From contig BLAL01000252.1 in assembly GCA_015698045.1 (NCBI GenBank), positions 1,302,001 through 1,366,000 on the forward strand: a DNA stretch of 64,000 nucleotides. Reading direction: 5' to 3'. Positions 54,925-64,000 of this stretch are shown in pieces. Position 1 is the stretch's first letter; every line of letters begins with the position of its first letter. A model generated the notes under the pieces. The model worked only from the letters and a program-made list of their open reading frames with translations. It was not told where the DNA came from and searched no databases. Made by a program: the position numbers and the translations under genes. This DNA comes from Rhizophagus clarus. Taxonomy: Eukaryota > Glomeromycota > Glomeromycetes > Glomerales > Glomeraceae.

Positions 54925-55090
54925 AGAATTCAAGGTAAGCTTTTTTTCTTCTTTTTTTTTAGGCACAACTATTTTTTTAGTTTCCGTTTTGGCAGAAATT
55001 CAAGGTGTGTCTTTGTTTTTTCCTTTATCCTTTTACTAACCTTTTGTTTCTTTTTAGGCATGTATTATTTCAGTAAAATTCAAGGTATAT
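54925..55090 (+). repeat. Three 70-80 bp units that each look like a tiny spliced exon
   Basis: Each unit contains TTTTTAGGCA, 15-30 bases, then GCAGAA.TTCAAGGT or AAAATTCAAGGT. AATTCAAGG occurs near 54928, 54998 and 55078. The pieces could be read as short exons framed by AG acceptors and GT donors (GTAAGC, GTGTGT, GTATAT). Confidence 0.55.
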
Positions 55091-55179
55091 AGTTTCTTTC
55101 TTTCACTTATTGTTTTACTTTTTCTTTAAAATGATACTAAACTGTCTTACTTTATCTTTTTCTTTTTCTATGGGGTGGG

Positions 55180-56025
55180 TGTTTCGACTTTTGTATTTCT
55201 TTTACTTATTTTCGTTCCTTTGATCCTTTCATTATTTTGTTTCCTTTCATCCCATTCATTGTTTTTTATTCCCCCTTTATTTTCCCTTCGTTTCTTTTAC
55301 CACTTCGTTTCCCTCCATTTTCCCTTTGTTTTTTTTTTGTTCCTTTCACTACCCTTCTTTTCTTTGATCTATTCATTGTTTTTATTCTCCATTCATTCAC
55401 TTTCTTTTGTTCCCTTTATTTCCTCTTGCTTTTTTTTCCATTCCTATTCGTTCTTTTGTTCCTTTCACTATCTTTTCATTTTCTTCGCTTCCTTCAATTT
55501 TCCCTTCATTTCTTCATTTTTTTTTTTCATTTCACCATTCCTCATCATTCGTGTCTTTTATCTCTTTTCACTTATCCTTTACTTGTTTTGTTCCCCTTAC
55601 TTTCTCTTCATTTCTTTCATTATTTTTTATTCACTTTCGTTCCCTTTCGTTCCTCGTTTTTTTTTCATTCTTCACTTATTGCCTTTGTTCCTTTTTACTA
55701 CTACCCTTTGGTTCTATTACTCCCTTTAATTCCCCCTATTTCTTTCGTTTTTTTCATTTCACCTTCATTCTCTTTATTCCTTTTTTTTTGCTACCTTCAC
55801 TTTTTTCGTTCTCATTACTTCCCCCTTGTTTCTTTTCGATCATCTTCGTTCCCTCATATCTCCTTTATTTTATCTATCCCTTTTTTGTTATCGTTCATAT
55901 TTCTTCATCATGTTTCATTCATCTTTTGCTTCCCTATATCCCTCTTCATTTACTAATCCATTTTCATTTATCGTTTCTTTTTTTTATTCTCTCTTGGTTT
56001 TTTCTGTTGTCCTTCCTTAATGTAT
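55180..56025 (+). repeat. Long pyrimidine-rich tract, TTCGTTCCC/TTTCATT type
   Basis: About 850 bases in which the plus strand is almost purely T and C. The four overlapping plus-strand open frames here encode Phe/Ser/Leu/Pro low-complexity sequence and are by-products of the tract, not genes. Confidence 0.8.
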
Positions 56026-56336
56026 TTTTTTACATATTTGCATTAACGGCATTAATATTACGACATATGGCTACCGATCATAGATAGACAAAATGCATAT
56101 GAAGATCAGATTAGATTCATCTAAAAAATTTAAGGTAGAAAAATGTAAAATTTGTGATTTATTATGGTGTAACTTATTTTTTATCGATCAAAATAAAAAT
56201 CGAAAACTAGACAATAAAAATTTTATAAATCACGTGATACTGGTGACGACCTACGATCGCTGATCCGATCATGATAAATATATTAACCAAAAATGCAAAA
56301 CTGTTTATCACAGCAATAGCAGTTATTCAAAGAATA

Positions 56337-57934
56337 ATGGAACAAAACATACGTCCTGATCCAAATATTTATAAATTTCCTATTCATCCTCTTAAACGAT
56401 TTAATAAGAAAAGTGCTGAATATAAACAACCTGTTGAAATTACGAGCTTCAGGTATGATGAAAATCGTCAAATGCACATAGATGATAGAGAGCTGGTAAA
56501 ATTTCATTTACTTTTCATTACTTTTCATTGTTATTATATTAGAAAAATCAGAATTGTTAATTATTTCTGCTTTTTTTTAGAGGTATTATTATCCTGCCAA
56601 TTTGGAAGATGGTAATTTGTCAGTTGGATACGAAAATTTTATACAAAGAGAATCCGAAGGTCCTGAAACAATTCATCCTTTATTGGATGCTTTGATTCAT
56701 ATAAAAGAAACTAGGGGCGACTCAATCAAAGCTGATATTGTAAGTTTGTAATCTTTTTCTTGATTTTTATGAGTCAAGAGGAATTTTTTTTTTATAATCT
56801 AAATTTATTCTTTCAAATTAGATTTCTTGGAGAGGAATTTTCACAAAGATGTTGTGTACTCCATATAATAGAAACGAGCCATGGGAATTTGGAGCTACAT
56901 TATATAATGTTAGCATAGTTGCAACTTTGATTATTTAATTATCCTTTTGTATTTTTTTTTTGTATATATATGTATATATATGTATATATTTCTTTTTTGC
57001 ATATTTAATTTTTTATTTTTTTTTTTATGTATAAATTCTAGAATAAAATGTAAGTTACGTTATTATTTATCTTGCTTAAAAAAAAAATGTTTTTTTGACA
57101 AACTAATTTATTTTTATCAAATTTACAGTTTCATTGAAGAGCATGAAACAGAACAAGCACGACTAAATCGTGAAAGAAGTACACCAAAATCTAAATTAAT
57201 GGTATATTGGGGATATAAATTTGAGGCATTAAGCACGATTGGTGTACCTGCGACTGAAATAAAATCTCAAGATGATCCTCGATTATTAGAACGTAAAAAT
57301 TCTATAGTTAACAATAATATTCAATATTGTTCTGTTTCTAAAACATCTTTGGGTAAAAATAGATTGATTATGGGAGCAGATGTTGATTGTCTTATAGATG
57401 TTAAACCACCATATCCTGAGAATCCGATTAATAAATATATTGAATTAAAAACTTCTAAAATTCTCAAAAATGAAAGAGATACTTTCGTGTTTGAAAGGTA
57501 TGGATAATTAATAAATTCTTAAATTAAAAAAAAAAAAATCAATTTTAATTAACATCATTTATGCCGGAAAATCATTAATACTTAGGTATAAGTTGATTAA
57601 ATTTTGGGCACAATCATTTCTTATTGGGATACCAAAAATAATTATCGGTTTTAGAGACGATGATGGAAATTTATGTAGTTTAAAAGAGATTAAAACTTTG
57701 GAGATACCAAGAATGGTTAGAGGAAAAGATAAAATGTGGGATGCAGTTACATGTTTAAATTTCTTAAATGAATTTTTTGAATGGTTAAGAGGAGTGATTA
57801 AGATCGAAGATGCGAATTCTTCATATATTATATCATTTAAAGAACCATATCAAGAAATTGAAGTCGCATTTTGTCATAATAAAAATCCTGTGTTGGCAGA
57901 TAGACATTTAAAACCGTTTGGCAAACATTTATAA
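56337..57934 (+). CDS. DXO/Rai1-type decapping nuclease, 376 aa
   Basis: Removes incomplete or non-canonical (for example NAD or unmethylated) 5' caps from RNA; in yeast Rai1 partners the Rat1/Xrn2 exonuclease in the nucleus. Six exons: 56337-56495, 56581-56739, 56822-56908, 57042-57049 (8 nt), 57129-57497, 57586-57934. Conserved sites: the metal-binding GADVDC (residues 220-225) and ELK (243-245), plus VYWGYKFEAL, FWAQSFLIGIPKIIIGFRDDDGNL near the C-terminal third. The fourth exon is needed: without it the frame closes, and with it the text reads LYNNKIFIEEHETEQ, which fits the family. The donor after exon 3 is GTTAGC, a weak site. An ATG at 56271, in frame, would add 22 hydrophobic residues; I prefer 56337 because family likeness starts there. 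Confidence 0.88.
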
Positions 57935-58342
57935 TGATTGCGCAAACTAATTTAATTTTTTCATTACATATATTAAGCATTTCTGGTTAATAGAATTAAA
58001 TCGTAGTCAAAAATACAGTAATTATTATAGTCGTTCTTATCGTAATAAAGACAATCATTGAATTAAACGAATTTTAATAAGTATAAGTTAAACTAATGTA
58101 CACTTTATTATTTAATATTGATATATTTTGTATTTGTAACTCTAGAAAATAATACCACGAATAATTAAAATATCCAAAGTGTAATTAACTTAAAATATTA
58201 TTTAAATTTTAAAAGTGCTATAATACAGAATAATACAAAAAAAGTGGAAAAAAAAAAATGAAAATTATCAAATAAATAAAATCGCTCTATTTATGATTTA
58301 TAAACAAAATATTTTTAAATGTAAGATGGAATATGTCGATGA
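57935..58342. other. Convergent intergenic region DXO / TBC protein
   Basis: 408 AT-rich bases between two facing stop codons. It holds the two 3' UTRs. Nothing else seen. Confidence 0.55.
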
Positions 58343-61300
58343 TTATGAGCCGCTGAAAAATGAAGTTAAAGACATTGTACTCATTCGTTTTTCTTGTTTA
58401 TTCTTTGGAGCGATACCAGGTGACATTGGTCTAGCTCCTTCATTATTACTATAACCATTTATTAGCATTCTCAATCCGTTTAATTGTGCACTCATAGTTT
58501 CTCTTGATTCTTCACTCTCTGCGAAACGTAATTTGACTTCTGCTAACATATGTTCTAATTCCTCCACTCTTTTAGCAGAAAAACATTCTCCATTACATTG
58601 TGGTATTATATCAAATTCATCTAAATCATCTGATAATTCGTACTCATCTCCAGCATTAATTGATGGTAAATCTTCGGTCCCGCTTTCTCTTCTAACGACA
58701 TTATGTATAGGTGATGAAGATCCATCTGATATATTTCCGGCAAAGAAATTCATAAATGAACTTCTACTTTTATTACTATTATTATCATCTTGTGCTATAT
58801 TATTATTATCATAAATTACATCATCTTCATTTAAAACAGTATCTCTCTCTTGTCCTTCCAGCATTGCAACTTTGGCTTTTAATATTTCCATTTCTTTTTT
58901 CATCTTTTCGTTCTCTTTGATTAATTTTCCATTTTTTAACCTCAAATTTTTTACTTCTCTAATTTGTGGTTCCGTTACACTTTGTTCATAAACTGCTTGT
59001 GTCACTTCTTCATCTAATCTTTCAATTTCTTTTCTCAAGAAGACATTCTTTTCTTGTAATGATTGATTTGCAAGTTGTGAATTTTTTATTGAAATTTCCA
59101 ATTCTGCAATTATTTTATGTAAACCATCGTTTTCCTGCATCAGTTCAAATTTTTCCATTTTAACTTGTATTAATTCATCAGTTATTGCTGATTCGCTTGG
59201 TATTGTGTTTTTATTTTGTTCATTAAAATCAATTTCTCCAAATTCTGAAGCGGGCGTAGATATAGTCGTTGATTGTGATATATTAGTAGTCGATTGTGAT
59301 AATATTGATGATGTTGAAGATGTTGAATATAGTCTTGACATTGACATAAAACTTGTTGCCGAACCACGACGTGGTTTATTTAGTACATCCGAGTCTGATG
59401 TTCTTCTCTTATAAATATTATTCGTATTAACTTCTGTTGAAGGTCTCGGCGTTGGATTAAGATCTTCAGGAGATTGTTTTGGACTATTTGTTGATGAAAA
59501 TGAAGAAGAAGTTGAAGTCCTTCTAGATAATACTACTGCCGTTCCTTCTTCACCATATTCATTAAAATTAAGTGAAATCAGAGATGACGACATTCGTTTA
59601 TTTTCTTTCTCAAGACCACGAATATTTTTCTTTAATTCTTCTAATTCCGTAACTAAATCCATCTTTTCCATTTTCACAATAACTAATTGCTCAGTCACAT
59701 CTGCATGTTCCTTTTGAAGTTGAGATAAAGCTAGAGCTAAATCTTCAATTTGTTGATGTAATAATCCGGAATTTGTGGCCTTTTGTGAAAATGATGTTGA
59801 ATTATTCTCATTATAATGAGTCGAAACTTCACTGGATACACTATTTAATGAAGAAACTGAAGCAGTAGATTGTCTTGAATTTGGAAGTGCTGTAAATGAC
59901 CAACGTTTTGGTTTATCACGTTTCTCATTTTGTTTAACATCCTTATTTTTCTCATTCTGAGATTTGTCAAATCTTCCATTGAACCGGATTGCCACCAATT
60001 TTTCAGCACGTTTCTTTTGATCTTCTAACTCTTTAAGATAATTTGTGTTCAATTGATCTAATTTAGTTTTAGTAATTACATTACTTAAACCCATAGCATC
60101 TTTGATTAATCCAGTCGGTTCATTATCATATGCGTCATAAAGTTGTGAAGTAAGAAATTCCAACAAATCTTCAAATTCATCAATTTCAAGTAAACTTGCC
60201 TCATTTTTTTTTAACAATGCAATCGCTACACGCATAATTGTCTCAGGAGCTCCTTCTGCAAATACTACATCGTAAATTCGAAGGACTAAAGGTAATGGAT
60301 ATGTATAAGCGAATAATGATAAAAACCATTGTGAAGCAAACATTGCCGCGTGTATAGAATGAAGTTGAAAATGTGCATGAAGCTTTGGAAGAATTTGTGA
60401 GAGAAGAGCTGAAAATTGATAAAGTCGAAGTTGAAGACCTTCCATATTTAATGTAAACATTGTTCGCATATCATAGGTCTCCATTAATCTGTTAAAATAA
60501 ATAAATTAGGAATATTAAATTAATTTTATAAAAAAAAAATCGTGAAATTAATTTTTTTTACCGAACAAATACACAAAATGCCTGTGCTTCATTCATCTAA
60601 TAAGGAACAAAATAGAATTTTTAGATAAAATATTAGAAATTAAATGATTTAAATTTTTTTTTAATAACTTACATTCATTAAAAGTGGTCCAACCAAGAAC
60701 CCAAGACCTTGACAATATCCCACTAATGAATCATATAAACTGTATGCTTTCAATACATTCCATAACATTGTTTGGCCTTTGCCATTTTCTTCTTTAAACA
60801 TTTCAATATGAGGAAATGTTCTTGCAAGATCACGTTGAATGATTCTATCATATGGTGAAGACTCGGACAATAATTGAGAATACATTGTTTCTAAATAAGT
60901 AGAAGAAGCTTGACACATTGATTGCCAAACTATACCTCTCAATTTTGGTGGTAGACCTTGTTGCAATTTTGCTGAAAGAAGAAGAGGTAACTTAGTTGCT
61001 ACTGACGAATAATCTTGAATCAAAGCTGACCAGAAATCCCAATCGATAGTTTTTGAAGCTTCGTCGTCTTTTTCTTCTTTAAGGATTGGAACTAAATCAG
61101 ACATATCATTTTCACTTGTCGGACTCGTGTTAATATCATCAATGAGTGATTGTACGGTTTCAAAATTAGCTTTGAGTACATTAGATTGAATGCAAACTGA
61201 TTTTGGATCATTATCCAAAATATTATTTTGACGTTCAAGTCGCGCAAGTAAAAATTCAGTAGAGTTCTAAAAATTTGTTCAATTTGTTAATTTATAAAAT

Positions 61301-61968
61301 AGCAATGACGTCACCGTCACTTGAACATCTGTGTAACTACGTACCTGTGGTGGCAGCTGAGAATTTTCTTGCTCTAATCTCGCGAGTAAATCTTTATTAA
61401 GCTCACCTTTAGGCAATGCCCCCAACGCATTTCTTGTCTTTGAAATATAATTTTTTGCCATTTTCCATCTTAAAGTAGAATTCGTAGTAGTAGTAATAGG
61501 GGGAGGAGGTTGAGATGAATCATTAACATTAGACGATGACGTAGAATTTACGGACTCTGAACGACGTAATTCAATAATTTTCGGTGATATTAAAGGAACA
61601 TCATTAACCGTTGCCCCTGATGCTCCTGATCCTAAAGTTTGCTTCGTAGGGGGGTCTTGTAAATTTGGAACACCTGGTCTCTCATTCAATGAAATTTGTG
61701 AATTTTCTGAATCTTTATGATTAAATAAATCACCAGGATTAGCTTGAGTTGGAGTTTCGACATTATCTTGATTATCGCTGTTAAGTGCAATTTTTGTAGA
61801 AATAGAAAGTGAACCGGAGTAATTAAGTTGGTCCGAGCTATCCTGCTTAATATTAACTGTTTCTTTCCGAGTACTATTAATATTATTTTCATTATTTTCA
61901 GTAACTTGAGGTGCGGTTTCCACAACCTCTTTGCCTTCAGAAATAGAGATGGGGGAACTTATTTCCAT
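58343..61968 (-). CDS. TBC-domain Rab GTPase-activating protein (Gyp5/EVI5-like), 1132 aa
   Basis: Accelerates GTP hydrolysis on Rab proteins in the secretory/endocytic pathway. Four exons: 61968-61345, 61266-60673, 60596-60562 (35 nt), 60488-58343. The first ~280 residues are Ser/Asn/Gln-rich with two ARLE..N-type short helices. The TBC domain (residues ~310-520) begins GLPPKLRGIVWQ and has both catalytic fingers: Arg in IIQRDLAR (Arg357) and Gln in YCQG (392-395), so it should be active. It ends near LRIYDVVFAEG. Behind it come Ser-rich linkers and three coiled-coil segments (~660-720, ~860-975, ~1065-1100). This TBC-then-coiled-coil order is that of Gyp5/EVI5/RabGAP1 proteins; the target Rab cannot be named from sequence. 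Divergent from the BTB gene. Confidence 0.92.
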
Positions 61969-63507
61969 GTTTTCCGAAACTTATTTGTGAAACTTCGCTG
62001 ACAGAAAAAAGTTTATGTAAATTTTCCAACCCGGGAGAATTTATTGATTTATTCGACTATTTTTAATAACCTTATGACATAAATTATAATCAAAAAAATT
62101 TTTATTAACTAAAGGAAAAATTGAAAGGAAGAGAAATTAAGGAAACTTATTGTGTAAATGAATAAAATTATTAAAAAACAAAAAGAGATCAATTCTCGAG
62201 CATTTGATTGGATCAATTTATTGGACGTTATTTTTTCGTTATATTTCGACGAGACACAAAGAGAACCAGAGAGAGAGTAAAGTGGTTTATAAATAACAAA
62301 TAACAATAATTTTTTTACGTTACTTTGCTGAATTATTTATCAACGGGATTGTGATACCAAAACATAATTGCCTATTTTTATGTAATGTAACATAAAAATA
62401 CGAAAACACGAGAAAAAATGTTAAAGATTTACTCATAAATATTTTACTATTCAGGGGGAGAAAGGTAAAATACTTATCTGTTATGCATATGACGCATTCA
62501 CAAACTAAAATGTTATTTTGTACAAAATTTCGAACGTAAATTAATTAATCAATATCTGGTATAGTAGAAAAACCGTCTTAACAATAAAAAAAACCCCTTT
62601 GTACTTCAAATTTCACTTTTCATTTCAATAATTATGATGAATCATTTCAATGAAAATTACCGATACATTTTTGTTATTTTTAGGAAATTAATTATATATT
62701 TAAAGTTGTATTTAATTATAAACGGTTGGGCTGAAGTCCCGATACTGTCCCGATTAGTTATCAAAATAAATTAATAAATTTTAGTTTTGACAAATAAAGA
62801 AATATGGTATTTAGGAATACATTTCTCGTGGGTGGGCTGACAATAGTTGAAATTAATGTGTAGAAAAGTTGTGTTACATCAGTTATTTAATAAGTTAGGT
62901 TACTGCGGTAAGAAATCTTTTTACACAAACCTTCTCCTGCATATTTCAAATCAAGTTGGACAAAGTTGATTTGTTTCATACTGGAAATAAGAAAGACGCG
63001 ATAACTATGGTAAAAAAAAATTATTAAGTCTGTGGGTATCATCAACAAACAAATACATATTACGCGAAAATGTAGTTTTATAGGCTATAGCAGATGAAAC
63101 TGCATTACGTACATAGAGTTTAAAACGTGGAGAAATTTTTAAAAAAAAAACTTTAAAATGATAAGAAGTTCCGTGAATTTTTCTTTCTTCAATCATACAA
63201 TGTCCATAGAACGTTATTTTTGTCAATTTCCTTAACAAAGCGAAGGTTATAAAATAAAAAACTAGCGTGAAATTATATTATTTAGTATCTGTGAAACATT
63301 ATAAGTTAGAAATGACTTATTTAACTATGAAGATTATGTCAGAATCCAGCACAGGCGCAGTAAATTTTTACATAACGTGTGACATGCCAAGATTAATTCG
63401 TAATACTTTTGTTATCTACTTTTTCTCCTTTCCCTTTATGGTACAATACCACAAGTGATTAAGGATCGATTTTATTTCGTCAAGATATTTCCTTTACTTT
63501 AAAAAAA
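61969..63507. promoter_or_regulatory. Divergent intergenic region TBC protein / BTB protein
   Basis: 1.54 kb between two start codons pointing away from each other, expected to hold both promoters. Short open frames (62109-62306 -, 63005-63238 -, 63267-63458 +) have no domain. No repeat stands out. Confidence 0.5.
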
Positions 63508-64000
63508 ATGAGTTCAACGAAACTATTTGATCGTTTATCAAAGGATTTATTAAAAATTCTTGAAAATTCTCAAAATTATGATGTAATTATAAAGATTGGT
63601 GGTGAATTTCCTGGCTCTACTTCCTCTTACATGTTTTCAAAAAAGAATAAAAATGAAGAAATATCTTATGATTGCTTCCATGAAAATGATTGTTGTAAAA
63701 TGGAGGAATTTTATGTTCATTCATTGTTATTATCGGCTCGTTCACCCTATTTCCGTGCAGCGTTATCAAATGAATGGGCTAAAAAAGATGAAAAAGGTAT
63801 TATAGTCCTAAAAAAACCAAACATTTCTCCAAAGGTTTTTAAAGTAATTCTAAAGTGAGTTTATTCGATTTAATTTATTAAGCAATTCTTATTTTGATTT
63901 TTTTTCTTTCATGAAGTAATCTCTATTTTTTGCGCACTTATGTATTAAAGATATATTTATACGGGTGTAATAGATTTCGAAAATCAAGAAATGAGTGATA
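63508..64000 (+). CDS. BTB/POZ-domain protein, N-terminal part (runs off the window)
   Basis: Exon 1 63508-63854 joins exon 2 from 63951 in phase (…KVFKVILKYIYTGVIDFENQE). The order SKDLLKILENSQNYDVIIKIGGE, then FYVHSLLLSARSPYFRAALSNEWAKK, then PNISPKVFKVILKYIYTG is that of a BTB domain: a VxIxVG-type strand, the HSLLLSARSPYFR helix and the IYTG end. In Glomeromycotina such N-termini usually precede a BACK/TLDc or Kelch part; that part is outside the window, so the full architecture is unknown. BTB domains dimerise and often serve as Cul3 adaptors. Confidence 0.88.

Larger units (their letters stand above)
54803..56245. mobile_element. Probable second pyrimidine-tract element, in the TilS/DXO promoter region
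   Basis: The left end reads CACCAGTGATCACGAATG, then TCACGTGTTTAT; the right end, reversed, reads CACCAGTATCACGTGATTTAT, so the ends are imperfect inverted repeats. Like the 26.4-27.8 kb element it is ~1.4 kb, has CACRTGTTTA near one end and AATAAAA..TTTAT..ATCACGTGATA near the other, holds short tandem units on the left and a long pyrimidine tract behind them. The ends are much weaker than in the first element, and no target-site duplication is clear. It ends 26 bases before the first ATG in frame with the DXO gene. Confidence 0.4.

Noticed and set aside
55175..56087. Four overlapping open frames of up to 239 codons
   Set aside because: Same cause as in the other pyrimidine tract: no stops in T/C-rich DNA, no domain.

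Overview
The window looks like nuclear DNA of an early-diverging, AT-rich, intron-dense fungus, most likely a Glomeromycotina (Rhizophagus-like) species. Evidence: a pentafunctional AROM gene, an SMP3-type GPI mannosyltransferase and a fungal-type OPT transporter; genes cut by many 50-120 base AT-rich introns with GT..AG ends; gene deserts full of homopolymers and simple repeats; and a BTB-domain gene, a family that is very expanded in arbuscular mycorrhizal fungi. The taxon is inferred; no rRNA or marker gene is present. Exon borders were derived by hand from splice signals, reading phase and family conservation, so single borders may be off by a base.

Layout. 1-4782 (+): 3' part of TRAPPC10/Trs130, with one candidate U12-type AT-AC intron and one GC-AG intron. 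5155-10728 (-): 5-oxoprolinase in 21 exons. 11180-11323: a 144-bp Tc1/mariner-like MITE. 12577-17324 (-): full pentafunctional AROM. 18892-21632 (-): a second, shorter AROM-like gene that holds only dehydroquinate synthase and EPSP synthase and then stops. 22300-25117 (+): GPI mannosyltransferase 4. 25118-38780: a desert containing a 1.4-kb terminal-inverted-repeat element with a long pyrimidine tract, a decayed poly-A retroelement with a perfect 17-bp target-site duplication, and a 9-bp minisatellite. 38781-39152 (+): a small WGR-like protein standing alone. 39153-48618: a second desert, with a ~300-bp tandem duplication and a small inverted-repeat element. 48619-52033 (+): OPT transporter, 16 exons. 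52769-54735 (-): TilS-like tRNA lysidine synthase. 54803-56245: a probable second pyrimidine-tract element in a divergent promoter. 56337-57934 (+): DXO/Rai1 decapping nuclease with an 8-nt micro-exon. 58343-61968 (-): TBC-domain Rab GAP. 63508 to the end (+): BTB/POZ protein, cut by the window edge.

The genes are mostly unrelated housekeeping functions: vesicle tethering and Rab control, glutathione salvage, aromatic amino acid synthesis, GPI anchors, peptide uptake, tRNA and mRNA quality control. The one functional cluster is the AROM tandem. The full-length gene has lost a conserved motif of its synthase domain that the short neighbour keeps, while the EPSP synthase parts of the two are almost identical. 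This suggests division of labour plus local gene conversion, and it is the observation I would follow first, together with the AT-AC intron and the pyrimidine-tract elements.
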